From NCBI RefSeq assembly GCF_047495495.1, contig NZ_CP179930.1, positions 2,542,001-2,606,000 on the forward strand: a DNA stretch of 64,000 bases, given 5' to 3'. The notes under the pieces are model-generated. The model was not told where the DNA came from. It ran no database searches and saw only the letters and a list, made by a program, of their open reading frames with translations. Both the position numbers and the translations under genes were made by a program. Below are positions 25,342 to 34,063 of the stretch, piece by piece. Origin of the DNA: Zymobacter sp047495495 (GTDB lineage: Bacteria > Pseudomonadota > Gammaproteobacteria > Pseudomonadales > Halomonadaceae). Position 1 is the first letter of the stretch; every line of letters starts with the position of its first letter.

Positions 25342-25587
25342 TTACTGTCGTTCAGCAATCTTTTTCAGATATTCGTTGTTCTTGAACGCCAGCATGGTCA
25401 GCTCAAACAGGATACGCACCACCACGGCCATGACGACCATAGAGATGATGCCCGGAATAATGCCGACGAACACGATGCTCCTGATGCCCGCGATCACAAT
25501 GATCACCAGCATGACCCAGTACAGGATCGTGATGAGCTTGGGCGTAACCATCGTCTCGAAGGACAGCAGTTGTTTCGGATCAATCAT
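25342..25587 (-). CDS. DUF4282 small membrane protein
   Basis: An 81-aa protein with two hydrophobic helices. MIDPKQLLSFETMVTPKLIT at the start and RILFELTMLAFKNNEYLKKI at the end are the conserved ends of the DUF4282 family, whose function is unknown. The start at 25587 has GAGG nine to ten nt upstream; the longer frame to 25641 adds a non-conserved stretch. It is convergent with the adhesin gene. Confidence 0.8.
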   Translation of the reverse strand: MIDPKQLLSFETMVTPKLITILYWVMLVIIVIAGIRSIVFVGIIPGIISMVVMAVVVRILFELTMLAFKNNEYLKKIAERQ

Positions 25588-26468
25588 GATTGCAGTGCCT
25601 CTATTGGAAAGCGAAGGGTAAACGCTCGACGGCATCGACACGAGCCTGCAAATTCATGCCCATAATGACGTCCTCGGCGATCCCCAAAGAACGGCCTACT
25701 CACAGCACCGGTGGTACGGAGCGACTCACCGAGTTCCATTCGGGGGTAGGCTCTATCTCACTATAGAAGCAACCCTGCAAAAGCACACCGCGCCACCCAA
25801 CCGTGCCGCCGTAATGCGGTAGACAGTGGTTAGCCCTATCTACCCTGCGCCCATTGTTGCCTGCCCGACGGCATGACCACGCCTCGGTATATCGCCTTTG
25901 CTGCATTGCCTTCCTTTAACGCACCGTTTCTTCAACATCAGAAACAAAAGGGGGTGGCCTCTTTTTGCCCCCCCTTGTCAGGGCTGTCGCCGCAGCGAAT
26001 GCACAAACGAGCGAACAAACGAAAAGATGCACGTGAGCTCATGATAATAAAAGGCGCTCTTCAATCAGAGCCACCATGTTTCAATATAGAAAAAATGATG
26101 TTTATCGCTTATTTCCCGCCGTTATCTTTTGTGAGTGGATAAGGACGATCCAATACGCCTGCGAGTTCAAAAAGGACAGCAAATAAGGACGCCAGTGAAT
26201 TTGCTCTGCACTATTATGTATGAATATATAGGTATCGAATTTCTGCTTTGCCTTCCTCGCATCACTATGCGACACTAGCGCGCGATCGTAATAGGGCTTT
26301 GGCGTGAAGAATAACGCAGACTAACGATCCTGCGCTCGCTATCGATACCCATTTCAAACAAAGCGCACTAAAACCAATAAGACATTTACGCCTATTGTAC
26401 GCACACTGTCTGCGTTAAATATGGCACTTGAACGAATTAGCACACTATTCAAGCAGGGGAAGACCAGC
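25588..26468. other. Long intergenic region, no supported gene
   Basis: About 880 nt. The open frames here (for example 25700-25906 minus and 25873-26142 plus) have no homology I recognise and no good ribosome-binding sites. The right part is AT-rich and likely carries the promoter of the zinc-ribbon gene at 26469. Confidence 0.5.
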
Positions 26469-26831
26469 ATGATCTACTGCGAAAGCTGTGGCCACCAGAT
26501 TCACGAGACAGCCACAGCCTGCCCGCGCTGTGGCGCGCTACGCAATATCGCTCTACCGAGAGAAAAAGGGTTCAGCATGAGCCTGGTCTGCTTCCTGCTG
26601 AGCATCTGCCTGATACCAGCCTGCATTGCCAGTTTCATTACGCTTTTCACTGGCACCACGACGCAGTTCGTAGTGTCACTTTCGCTATATATTCTTCTGT
26701 TCCTTCTGAGTGCCGTACCGGCCATATATAACATCTGTACCAAGGAACAAGGCCGAGAACTCAACATTGCAACATTAGTGCTGATTTCACTTCATCTCGG
26801 CCCGATAATATTAATAGCAAAACTCTTATAA
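26469..26831 (+). CDS. Zinc-ribbon membrane protein of unknown function
   Basis: A 120-aa protein. An N-terminal zinc ribbon with two CxxC knuckles (YCESCGHQ and CPRCGAL, residues 4-22) is followed by three hydrophobic helices (about 35-55, 62-85, 97-118). The start at 26469 has AGGGGA nine nt upstream. It is the first of three neighbouring genes sharing an N-terminal zinc ribbon ahead of membrane helices. Confidence 0.7.
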   Translation: MIYCESCGHQIHETATACPRCGALRNIALPREKGFSMSLVCFLLSICLIPACIASFITLFTGTTTQFVVSLSLYILLFLLSAVPAIYNICTKEQGRELNIATLVLISLHLGPIILIAKLL

Positions 26832-26923
26832 CCGTCGTACCCAACACACGTGTTCTACGCCATCCGGCACTTAAATGCTCAAGCCTAGACAGCGCTTGAA
26901 GACATCACCCTAGGGGCTTCAAC

Positions 26924-27382
26924 ATGACCGTCAATACAAACATGATCCACTGTTCCCAGTGCGGCACTCAAATGCACGTTTCTGCTGCTGCATGCCCGTC
27001 CTGCGGCGCTCCCAGCGCCCGCACAGAAGACACGTCTAGCAACAACCCATTCTTCTGGTACAAAACCGTATTCTCCAAATACGCCGTATTCAGCGGTCGT
27101 GCACGCCGCAAGGAATACTGGATGTTCGTTCTGGCCAACACCATCGCCAGCTTCGGTGTCGGCATCGTCGACGCACTGATCAACGGCCACTCCATCCTCA
27201 GCAACCTGTACAGCTTGGCCGTGCTGATCCCCAGCATCGCAGCAGCCGTTCGCCGCATGCACGATAGTGATCGCAGCGGCTGGTGGATCCTTCTGCCGAT
27301 CGTCAACCTCGTGTTCGCTTGCATGGAAGGTACGCGTGGTGCCAACCGCTTCGGCAATGACCCCAAACAGCCGCTGAAATAA
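26924..27382 (+). CDS. Zinc-ribbon DUF805 membrane protein
   Basis: A 152-aa protein: zinc ribbon (IHCSQCGTQ and CPSCGAP, residues 8-30), then a DUF805 domain. The DUF805 hallmarks KYAVFSGRARRKEYWMFVL, AAAVRRMHDSDRSGWWIL and a final GTRGANRFGNDP are intact. DUF805 proteins (YhaH/YhaI type) are inner-membrane proteins of unknown role. The next gene is a diverged relative. Confidence 0.88.
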   Translation: MTVNTNMIHCSQCGTQMHVSAAACPSCGAPSARTEDTSSNNPFFWYKTVFSKYAVFSGRARRKEYWMFVLANTIASFGVGIVDALINGHSILSNLYSLAVLIPSIAAAVRRMHDSDRSGWWILLPIVNLVFACMEGTRGANRFGNDPKQPLK

Positions 27383-27409
27383 TCGCCTGTAGCAACCGGT
27401 CATAGCATG

Positions 27410-27438
27410 CAGGGCGGCCTCGGAAACGGGCCGCCCTG
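27410..27438. terminator. Hairpin between the two DUF805 genes
   Basis: CAGGGCGGCC (27410-27419) pairs with GGCCGCCCTG (27429-27438), loop 9 nt. There is no clear T tract. Confidence 0.55.
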
Positions 27439-27491
27439 CTGTGCATTCCATCCTTGATAATTGCCCACCGACCATCCATTTCCATCCAACC

Positions 27492-28109
27492 ATGACCCAC
27501 TGCCCACACTGCTCATCACGCCTTCAGCTACTGCTTCGGCACTGCCCCATCTGTCGTCCCACACGTGCAGGCATGGCGACACTCCCGATCACCCTCTTTC
27601 GCTGGTACGCACAGGCCTTGGTCAAATATGCCGTGTTCAGCGGCCGTGCGGGGTACAGAGAGTTCTGGTCATTCGTCATCGTCACCTTAGTAACACTATA
27701 TGCGTTGGACAGCTGGGTATCATCAGCATCGCCGTGGTGCCACGCCTACAGTGCTTATATGTGCTTTCTGCTGATGCCGTCGCTCAGCATTACCGTACGG
27801 CGCGCCCATGACATCAATCTGCGCGCATGGTGGCTGCTGCTATGGATCGTAGTCCCCCTATTGTTATTTATCGGGTCGTGCTACCTAGAAAATTTCATGT
27901 TTCCGGTGCCCTATGACGAAGATCCCGAAATGATCGATGAACCGTTCTGCGTGCTCCCCCTTCTCGTTATCTTCGTCGTCTGGCCACTGCTGTTCATCAT
28001 GCTCATCGGGGTTCTCTGCCTGCCCGGCACAAAAGGCACCAACCGATTCGGCCCCGCCCCTCGTGAAGCAGGCGCTTCCCCCAAAGACGACAACGCCAGC
28101 ACGCCCTGA
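27492..28109 (+). CDS. Zinc-ribbon DUF805 membrane protein, diverged
   Basis: A 205-aa relative of the preceding gene. Its zinc ribbon (HCPHCSSR and HCPICRPT) and the DUF805 motifs KYAVFSGRAGYREFWSFV, ITVRRAHDINLRAWWLL and GTKGTNRFGPAP are all recognisable. An extra acidic insert (VPYDEDPEMIDE) separates the last helices, making it longer than usual. The start at MTHCPHC (27492) is chosen because the ribbon begins there. Confidence 0.8.
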   Translation: MTHCPHCSSRLQLLLRHCPICRPTRAGMATLPITLFRWYAQALVKYAVFSGRAGYREFWSFVIVTLVTLYALDSWVSSASPWCHAYSAYMCFLLMPSLSITVRRAHDINLRAWWLLLWIVVPLLLFIGSCYLENFMFPVPYDEDPEMIDEPFCVLPLLVIFVVWPLLFIMLIGVLCLPGTKGTNRFGPAPREAGASPKDDNASTP

Positions 28110-28181
28110 TCCTAGAAACCAAAGTTCCAAGGAAAAGGCGTGCTGGCGATTCGCATGGCGGCCTGTTGTAGCGGCAGCGAT

Positions 28182-28400
28182 TTACTTACTGCGGTTCACA
28201 TCATCAGCATCGTGAGGCGTGTCGATGCGTTTGCTTTCGGTCGAGGCAGGCTTGTCATCGTCGTCGTTGACGGCTTTCTTGAAGCCTTTAACGGCATTGC
28301 CAAGGTCACTGCCCAGATTGCGCAGCTTACCGGTACCGAAGACCAGCAGGATGACCAGCAGCAGAATCAGCCAATGGCCCGGACTACTCAATCCCATCAT
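28182..28400 (-). CDS. tatA: TatA/TatE-like twin-arginine translocase subunit
   Basis: A 72-aa protein with one N-terminal membrane helix (WLILLLVILLVFG), the TatA hinge FGTGKLRNLGSDLGNAVKGF and a charged tail. The start at 28400 has GGAG nine nt upstream; the frame's first ATG (28409) abuts the same site. No tatB or tatC lies within the window, so this is a lone copy, like TatE in enterobacteria, or the tat genes are split. Confidence 0.88.
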   Translation of the reverse strand: MMGLSSPGHWLILLLVILLVFGTGKLRNLGSDLGNAVKGFKKAVNDDDDKPASTESKRIDTPHDADDVNRSK

Positions 28401-28513
28401 GTTCGTCATCTCCAGAAGTGGTGATCCCCACCAGCATGGCAGGCATCAAAGTACTTGTCATGGCCTCTGCAAGGATGAGGCCACTCTGCTCGGGCGCACC
28501 GTGTTCCAGTGCG

Positions 28514-29962
28514 TCAGTGCGCTTGAATCATTCTGTTTACGTCTGCCGTGATCGCGGGCAGCGCCAGCGACCAATTCAATTCCGTCTGTGCAGAGCGTCC
28601 GTTCAGCAAAACGGCAAAAGCGCCCCAGCGTCCCTGTGCGGTGCGGAAGTAACCGCTGATCGCACGAACGGGCACAGGCGAATCCAACGTCCCTGTCTTG
28701 ATGACCGCATGCGACGCAAAGGGTTCACTTGCTTGCTGAATGAAATAGGTCGTTCCCGTTTTAGGCGTGCTCATACTACCCACCAATGCGGGGAACAGTG
28801 CAGGCTTCTGATAGAACGCACGCAGCAAAGCAACCAACCCATGAGCGCTAGTGCGATTCTCCGGCGTCAGACCGCTACCACTGCGCAGCACGAGAGGCCC
28901 GTGATCCGGCACTGTAGCCACCAGCTGCTGAATGACCGCGCAGCCTTTTTCCAGTGAGGCAGGAAAGCTCGGCGATAGCGCCATCGTCATTGAATCTGCC
29001 ATGAAATTGTTGGAATAGGCCAGCATGTCCATCAGTTCAGCCTGCAGCGGCATGCTCTCGACGTGCGCGATCGGCTGCGCAGAAAGCGGCGGCATGGCCT
29101 GCGTGACGCGGCCCCCCTGCGCGACCCGAATGCCAGACTGCCCCAGCAACTGCTGCAGTGTCACTAGGCTCTGTCCGGCGGGACTGCTGCTGGCGCGGTA
29201 GATACGCTGCGCACTGGTGCCCTGCGCCAACTGCCCCGACAATTGCAGGATATCCTTACCGGCACGCGTCACACGCTGCACCGAGAAGCGGCTCTTGTCT
29301 GCACCACTCACGGTGACGATCTGTCCTTCATAAGGCGGCAACGGCATGCCATCACAGGCGCTAACGCGCGCCGGTTCACCTACCTGTGCCGGAGTGATCT
29401 GCACACACCATGTTCCATAATCCAGCCCTGCCGCCGACAAGCGCGCATCGTAGGCATTTTTCGAACTGTCGCGTGCCCGACAGCGATCGACGGTCAGGCA
29501 AGGTTCATCGCCATAGCGCCACTCGCTCACCAACACCTGCCCGGCAATCCGATGTACCCCCGATGCCTGCAATGACTGTACCAACGCCCAGCCATCGCGC
29601 GTGCTCAGTGCGGGATCGCCGCTGCCATCCAGAATAAGATTGCCCTGCAGCACGCCATCGTTGACCGGTCCCGTCGCCAGCAACTGAGTCGAAAATCGAT
29701 AGCGCGGCCCGAAATGATCCAGCATGGTCGTGGCGACATACAGTTTGGATACCGACGCAGGAATCATCATTGCACTGGGCTGAAGCTGGGCCAGCGGGGC
29801 CGAATCGTCCAGCAGCCACGCTTCGGCGCTGACATTCCAGCCTTTCTGATCGGCCATCGACGCCACTGAATCGAACGAATCGGCCTGTGCCGTTGCCGCC
29901 ATTGCCAGACCCGCCAGCATGCCTAGCCAGCCCCTTCGCCCTCTACCGAGAAAACGATTCAT
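28514..29962 (-). CDS. dacB: D-alanyl-D-alanine carboxypeptidase/endopeptidase (PBP4, family S13)
   Basis: A 482-aa periplasmic peptidoglycan hydrolase. The signal peptide ends near AATAQA (about residue 27). The penicillin-binding motifs are SxxK in IPASVSKLY (about 70), SxN in AYSNNFMAD (about 315) and KTG in VIKTGTLDSP (about 430). The large insert between the first two motifs, rich in barrel-like segments, is normal for PBP4. The ATG at 29962 has AAGGA seven nt upstream, better than the frame's earlier start. Confidence 0.94.
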   Translation of the reverse strand: MNRFLGRGRRGWLGMLAGLAMAATAQADSFDSVASMADQKGWNVSAEAWLLDDSAPLAQLQPSAMMIPASVSKLYVATTMLDHFGPRYRFSTQLLATGPVNDGVLQGNLILDGSGDPALSTRDGWALVQSLQASGVHRIAGQVLVSEWRYGDEPCLTVDRCRARDSSKNAYDARLSAAGLDYGTWCVQITPAQVGEPARVSACDGMPLPPYEGQIVTVSGADKSRFSVQRVTRAGKDILQLSGQLAQGTSAQRIYRASSSPAGQSLVTLQQLLGQSGIRVAQGGRVTQAMPPLSAQPIAHVESMPLQAELMDMLAYSNNFMADSMTMALSPSFPASLEKGCAVIQQLVATVPDHGPLVLRSGSGLTPENRTSAHGLVALLRAFYQKPALFPALVGSMSTPKTGTTYFIQQASEPFASHAVIKTGTLDSPVPVRAISGYFRTAQGRWGAFAVLLNGRSAQTELNWSLALPAITADVNRMIQAH

Positions 29963-30095
29963 TCTACATTCCTTGTAATCCGTTACGGTCAACGGTAATG
30001 CGGCCATAAGAAAAGAGGTCACGACGTGGCCGCCACTCTAGTTCAGATCTGCGATAACGCTCGAAAATGGCCTGCGGCCTTTTGATGCGGGTGCA

Positions 30096-30809
30096 TCATG
30101 CACCGCGATAGGGCAGCTCTGCCGTACAGCGCCACAGTGTCTGCCCGCTGGCATGGTATTTCTTCTCAAATGGCGTCAGGAACTGGTCTTGTGGATCATG
30201 CGGCTCAACCGCCGGCGCTTGCTGCCCGGTCACGATAGCAATGGCTTGAGCGAATTCCTGTACGTAGATATCCCAGTTTGAACGCAGCTCAAGCCGCCCC
30301 CCCAACGCCATCAGGGTCGGAAATACCGGGTGCCCCTGCCAGCGTCGCTTCAGATGTCCCGCCTTGGGATACGGATTGGGATAGAGCAGATAGTGGCGCT
30401 CCGGCTGCCAACCCGCCTCCAGAGCCAGCCGCCAGAAATCGCAGAGGTCAGCGCGTACCAGCAGCGCATTGTCTGGCAGGGGGCCGTGATCACGCGACAG
30501 GCGATCGGCACTGCGATCGACACCGATCACTAAATGAGAAGGGAACGCCTGCGCCAGCTGACGCGTCGACAACCCTACGCCACAGCAGGAATCGAGAATG
30601 AGACCACTGGGGAAATCTGGCTGATATGCTTGGCGCAGGCGTTCGGCACCAGCAAAGGCCGCTATACTGTGCTGCGCATAGGGGCGCTGCCAAGGCGCTG
30701 CCATCATACGTTTCAGGCGTGATTCAAGGGATTCGTGCGGCGCAAGCTGCCGAGTCGTAATGGCGCGAGAGTTGGCGTACATGGGGAAAAAGGTTCGTCC
30801 AGAATGCAT
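30096..30809 (-). CDS. TrmB-like SAM-dependent methyltransferase
   Basis: A 237-aa protein with a Rossmann SAM motif ILDSCCGVGLSTRQLAQAFP (about 71-90), the acidic strand IGVDRSADRL and the TrmB-type active-site region YPNPYPKAGHLKRRW (about 144-158), where canonical tRNA m7G methyltransferases have FPDPWxKxRHxKRR. The D-to-N and W-to-Y changes there suggest a paralogue with altered substrate. The ATG at 30782 is an alternative start; neither has a strong ribosome-binding site. Divergent from fabY. Confidence 0.75.
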   Translation of the reverse strand: MHSGRTFFPMYANSRAITTRQLAPHESLESRLKRMMAAPWQRPYAQHSIAAFAGAERLRQAYQPDFPSGLILDSCCGVGLSTRQLAQAFPSHLVIGVDRSADRLSRDHGPLPDNALLVRADLCDFWRLALEAGWQPERHYLLYPNPYPKAGHLKRRWQGHPVFPTLMALGGRLELRSNWDIYVQEFAQAIAIVTGQQAPAVEPHDPQDQFLTPFEKKYHASGQTLWRCTAELPYRGA

Positions 30810-31005
30810 TGGCCCGAGCGGGCTTTTGGGACCATCACCCCGCCGCGGTTACATCGGGTGACATGACGGCCTTGTGGAGGCGATGTTATCATGCCGCCAC
30901 TACCTCTGCGCAGAGGACGGGTCAACGCTCGTCCTCTGCGTAGCGTCGATATTCAAAATTGCGGGCTCACCAAAGCGCCGCGACAGTAAGAGCGAGGATT
31001 GCGGC

Positions 31006-32910
31006 TTGTCACAGTTACCGGTGATCGTCGGCCTGGGTGGCGTCAACGCTGCCGGCCGGACTTCTGGGCACCAGGCCTTCCGTCGCACGGTGTTCAATGC
31101 ACTGTCAACCGAACAGCAGGACGACACCCTGCTGGGGCTGGCATCTCTTATGGCATTGGCTCACCGCGATGAGCAAGGCCAGTGGTATGACCACGAAGGT
31201 ACGCCATGCAGCGCTCAAGATATCGTGACACGCTATCGTGACGATATCATGAACCACACGTTGATCCGTTGCATCGAACCCCCGGCTCCGGGCGCCGAAG
31301 GCATCACTGCCAACAGCCGTGCCCATCTGGAGCTTTCCGCCCCGGTGACCTTCACCCTCAAGCGGCGCGAGCTGCCGGAGCAGATTCCCGCCCACTGGCA
31401 GGTGACCGAGCTGGAAGACCGCCGTGTCGAAGTCACCGTGCCGGCGGGCCCTATGGAAGTGCTGCTGCCGGACGTGCGCCAGACGCTGGTGCACAGCAGC
31501 GCACAGCTGCCGCGTGGCTTCGATCCCAGCACGTTCTATCGCAGCGTTCACCATCCGCGTGCGCTGTCGATGACCATCTTCGGCGCGTCTGACTGTCTGG
31601 GCCAGAGTGGTCTGGACTGGGAATCCGTGGTCGATCGTCTCGCACCGGATGAGATCGGCGTCTACGCCAGCAACTCCACCGGCCAGCTGGATCAGCAGGG
31701 CTGGGGCGGATTGCTGCAGAGCTATGTCACGGGCAACCGTGCCACCTCCAAGCAGATGCCGCTCGGCTACGGCCAGATGCCGGCTGACTTCCTCAACGCC
31801 TATGTGCTTGGCAGTGTCGGGGTCACCGGTGCGATGCAGGGCGCCTGCGCGACGTTCCTCTACAACCTGCGTCTGGCCGTTGATGACATCATGGCGGGCC
31901 GCCGTCGCGTCGTCATGGTCGGCACCTGCGATACGCCTCTCACGCCAGAAGTGGTCGAAGGCTTCCGCGTCATGAGCGCACTGGCCGACGACAACAGCCT
32001 TAAAACGCTGGACGCACTAGAGCTTCTGACCAACGAAGACTACCAGCGCGCCTGCCGTCCGTTCGCACGCAACTGCGGCTTCACGATCGGTGAAGCGGCG
32101 CAGTTCATCCTGCTGATGGACGACAGCTTAGCCCTTGAACTGGGCGCTGAAATCTACGGTTCGGTGCCGGGCGTGTTCGTTAACGCCGACGGCTGGAAGA
32201 AATCCATTTCTGCACCGGGCATCGGCAACTATCTAACGCTGGCACGCAGTGTCAGTCTGGCCCGCGACATCCTCGGTGATGAAGCCATCCGCACGCGCAG
32301 CTATGTGCATGCGCACGGCACCAGTACGCCGAAGAACCGCGAAACCGAATCGCACGTACTGCATCAGGTAGCGAAAGCCTTCAACATAGAGTCGTGGCCC
32401 ATTGCCGCCATCAAAGCGTACATTGGTCACTCCCAGGGCAGCGCCGCGGGTGATCAGATCGTCAGCGCACTGGGATCGTTCGCCCACGGCATCGTGCCGG
32501 GCATCGAAACCCTCGATGAAGTCGCCGACGACGTTTACAGTGACCACCTGCTGCTTAGCCAGAAACACCTGACGCGTGAAATGGACGTAGCGTTCATCAA
32601 CGCAAAAGGGTTCGGTGGTAACAACGCTACGGCTCCGCTGCTGTCTCCGGCCGTGACCGAAAAACTGCTGCGTCAGCGCCACGGTGATCAGGCCCTTGAG
32701 GCCTGGAAAGCCCGCCGCGAACAGACGCGTGCTGCCTCGGCCGCCTTCAACAAGCGCAGTCAGAGCGGTTCGTTCGAACCACAGTACCGCTTCGGCCACA
32801 ACGTGCTGGAGGGACCAGAACTGACCATCACCGATACCGAGATCCGCATTCCGGGCTATGCCCGTCCGATCTCGCTGAGCGTGAACAACCCGTTTGGTCG
32901 CGTCGAATAA
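31006..32910 (+). CDS. fabY: Beta-ketoacyl-ACP synthase FabY (TTG start)
   Basis: A 634-aa condensing enzyme starting fatty-acid synthesis, similar in length and sequence to the Pseudomonas FabY class. The N-terminus LPVIVGLGGVNAAGRTSGHQ is preceded only by a TTG (31006) with GAGGA seven nt upstream. The frame's ATG at 30874 adds 44 unrelated, Cys/Ser-rich residues. Catalytic residues: Cys in MQGACATFLYN, His in VHAHGTSTPKN, His in AYIGHSQGSAAGD, then the NAKGFGGNNAT loop. The very GC-rich region upstream separates it from the divergent methyltransferase gene. Confidence 0.92.
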   Translation: MSQLPVIVGLGGVNAAGRTSGHQAFRRTVFNALSTEQQDDTLLGLASLMALAHRDEQGQWYDHEGTPCSAQDIVTRYRDDIMNHTLIRCIEPPAPGAEGITANSRAHLELSAPVTFTLKRRELPEQIPAHWQVTELEDRRVEVTVPAGPMEVLLPDVRQTLVHSSAQLPRGFDPSTFYRSVHHPRALSMTIFGASDCLGQSGLDWESVVDRLAPDEIGVYASNSTGQLDQQGWGGLLQSYVTGNRATSKQMPLGYGQMPADFLNAYVLGSVGVTGAMQGACATFLYNLRLAVDDIMAGRRRVVMVGTCDTPLTPEVVEGFRVMSALADDNSLKTLDALELLTNEDYQRACRPFARNCGFTIGEAAQFILLMDDSLALELGAEIYGSVPGVFVNADGWKKSISAPGIGNYLTLARSVSLARDILGDEAIRTRSYVHAHGTSTPKNRETESHVLHQVAKAFNIESWPIAAIKAYIGHSQGSAAGDQIVSALGSFAHGIVPGIETLDEVADDVYSDHLLLSQKHLTREMDVAFINAKGFGGNNATAPLLSPAVTEKLLRQRHGDQALEAWKARREQTRAASAAFNKRSQSGSFEPQYRFGHNVLEGPELTITDTEIRIPGYARPISLSVNNPFGRVE

Positions 32911-32934
32911 GCGACGCTTCATCACGTTCCTCCC

Positions 32935-32973
32935 ACAGTGCAGGCAAGCGTTCATGACGCTTGCCTGCACTGT
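32935..32973. terminator. Long perfect hairpin between fabY and coaD
   Basis: A 17-bp perfect stem (32935-32951 with 32957-32973; ACAGTGCAGGCAAGCGT) and a 5-nt loop. It ends 30 nt before the coaD start with no T tract, so it may attenuate rather than stop transcription. Confidence 0.6.
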
Positions 32974-33003
32974 CTGGGCCGCATTCGACAGGAGTGCAGG
33001 ACA

Positions 33004-33504
33004 ATGCCTTTCTCTTCTGCTTCGCGCACCATCGTCTATCCCGGCACGTTCGATCCGATCACGCTCGGCCACATCGACCTAGTACGACGTGCCGCCACCA
33101 TGTTCGACAGCATCATCTTGGCGATCGCCACCAATCCTGGTAAGCAGCCCACACTGCCGCTGGAACAGCGCATTGCATTGGCTCGCGCAACGCTCAGCGA
33201 TGTGCCCAACATCAAGGTCGTGGGCTTCTCCGGCCTGCTGGTCGACTTTCTTGCCGAACACAATGCTCGGCTGGTACTACGCGGCCTGCGCATGGTCAGC
33301 GACTTCGAATACGAACTGCAGATGGCCAACATCAACCGCTTGCAGGCCCCGCACGTCGAGACACTGTTCCTGACGCCGGAAATGCAGCATTCGAGCATTT
33401 CATCGACGTTCGTCCGCGAGATCGCCCGTCTGAACGGCGACATTTCGAAACTGGTTCCGCCGGAAGTTGAAGCCGCCATGAAGGCACATTTTGGCCATGC
33501 TTAG
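33004..33504 (+). CDS. coaD: Phosphopantetheine adenylyltransferase
   Basis: Makes dephospho-CoA from 4'-phosphopantetheine and ATP. The 166-aa protein has VYPGTFDPITLGHIDLVRRA (TxGH motif), LRGLRMVSDFEYELQMANIN, and ISSTFVREIA near the C-terminus, all family hallmarks. The start at MPFSSASR follows GGAG/AGGA; the frame's earlier ATG lies inside the hairpin. Followed by a ferredoxin gene, as in Pseudomonas. Confidence 0.97.
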   Translation: MPFSSASRTIVYPGTFDPITLGHIDLVRRAATMFDSIILAIATNPGKQPTLPLEQRIALARATLSDVPNIKVVGFSGLLVDFLAEHNARLVLRGLRMVSDFEYELQMANINRLQAPHVETLFLTPEMQHSSISSTFVREIARLNGDISKLVPPEVEAAMKAHFGHA

Positions 33505-33658
33505 ACTGTCACTGCTGCGCACAACTCGGTAGACTTCGCCCCCACAGCGTTATCCTGCACGTTCAGCAGGCCGTTCCCGCCGTCAGGACGCGCTATATTC
33601 TTCTGTAAACTGCAGCGGAAGCCGCTCGGTTTCCCTTCGCCTTCATGAGGACATCACT

Positions 33659-33910
33659 ATGTCACTGATGATCACGGATGAGTGCATCAACTGCGACGTC
33701 TGCGAGCCAGAGTGCCCTAACAACGCCATTTCACCGGGCGAAGAAATCTACGTTATCGACCCGAACAAATGTACAGAATGCGTCGGACACTATGATGACC
33801 CCCAGTGTCAGCAGGTCTGTCCGGTCGACTGCATTCCGCACGATCCCGATCGCCAGGAAACCCACGACCAGCTGATGGAAAAATACCAGAAGCTGACAGG
33901 CAAAGCCTGA
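33659..33910 (+). CDS. YfhL-type 2[4Fe-4S] ferredoxin
   Basis: An 83-aa electron carrier. The first cluster motif is CINCDVCEPECP (residues 9-20). The second, C-x2-C-x8-C-x3-CP, has the expanded spacing typical of YfhL/Alvin-type ferredoxins (CTECVGHYDDPQCQQVCP). The C-terminal helix HDQLMEKYQKLTG is also family-typical. GAGG lies nine nt before the ATG. Confidence 0.95.
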   Translation: MSLMITDECINCDVCEPECPNNAISPGEEIYVIDPNKCTECVGHYDDPQCQQVCPVDCIPHDPDRQETHDQLMEKYQKLTGKA

Positions 33911-33920
33911 GCCTGACAGG

Positions 33921-33944
33921 CGGCCATCCCCCCATTGATGGCCG
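33921..33944. terminator. Hairpin downstream of the ferredoxin gene
   Basis: CGGCCATC (33921-33928) pairs with GATGGCCG (33937-33944), loop 8 nt. No T tract. Confidence 0.5.
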
Positions 33945-34063
33945 CACACGGCACGCGCCTGATCACAGACTCGCGGCCACCCTCGCCTTCACCTGCACGC
34001 TCGCCGCGGTACATTCAGTGCCGTGCTTCCTTCGTCTGCCATGACCGCCATGGATATCGTTGC

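Noticed and set aside
25204..25665. 153-codon plus-strand ORF
   Set aside because: Antisense to the DUF4282 gene, which has conserved ends and a ribosome-binding site.
25700..25906. 68-codon minus-strand ORF
   Set aside because: No ribosome-binding site, no hydrophobic or domain pattern, odd composition.
30874..31005. ATG-started N-terminal extension of FabY
   Set aside because: Adds non-conserved residues, while the TTG at 31006 has a good ribosome-binding site and begins at the conserved sequence.
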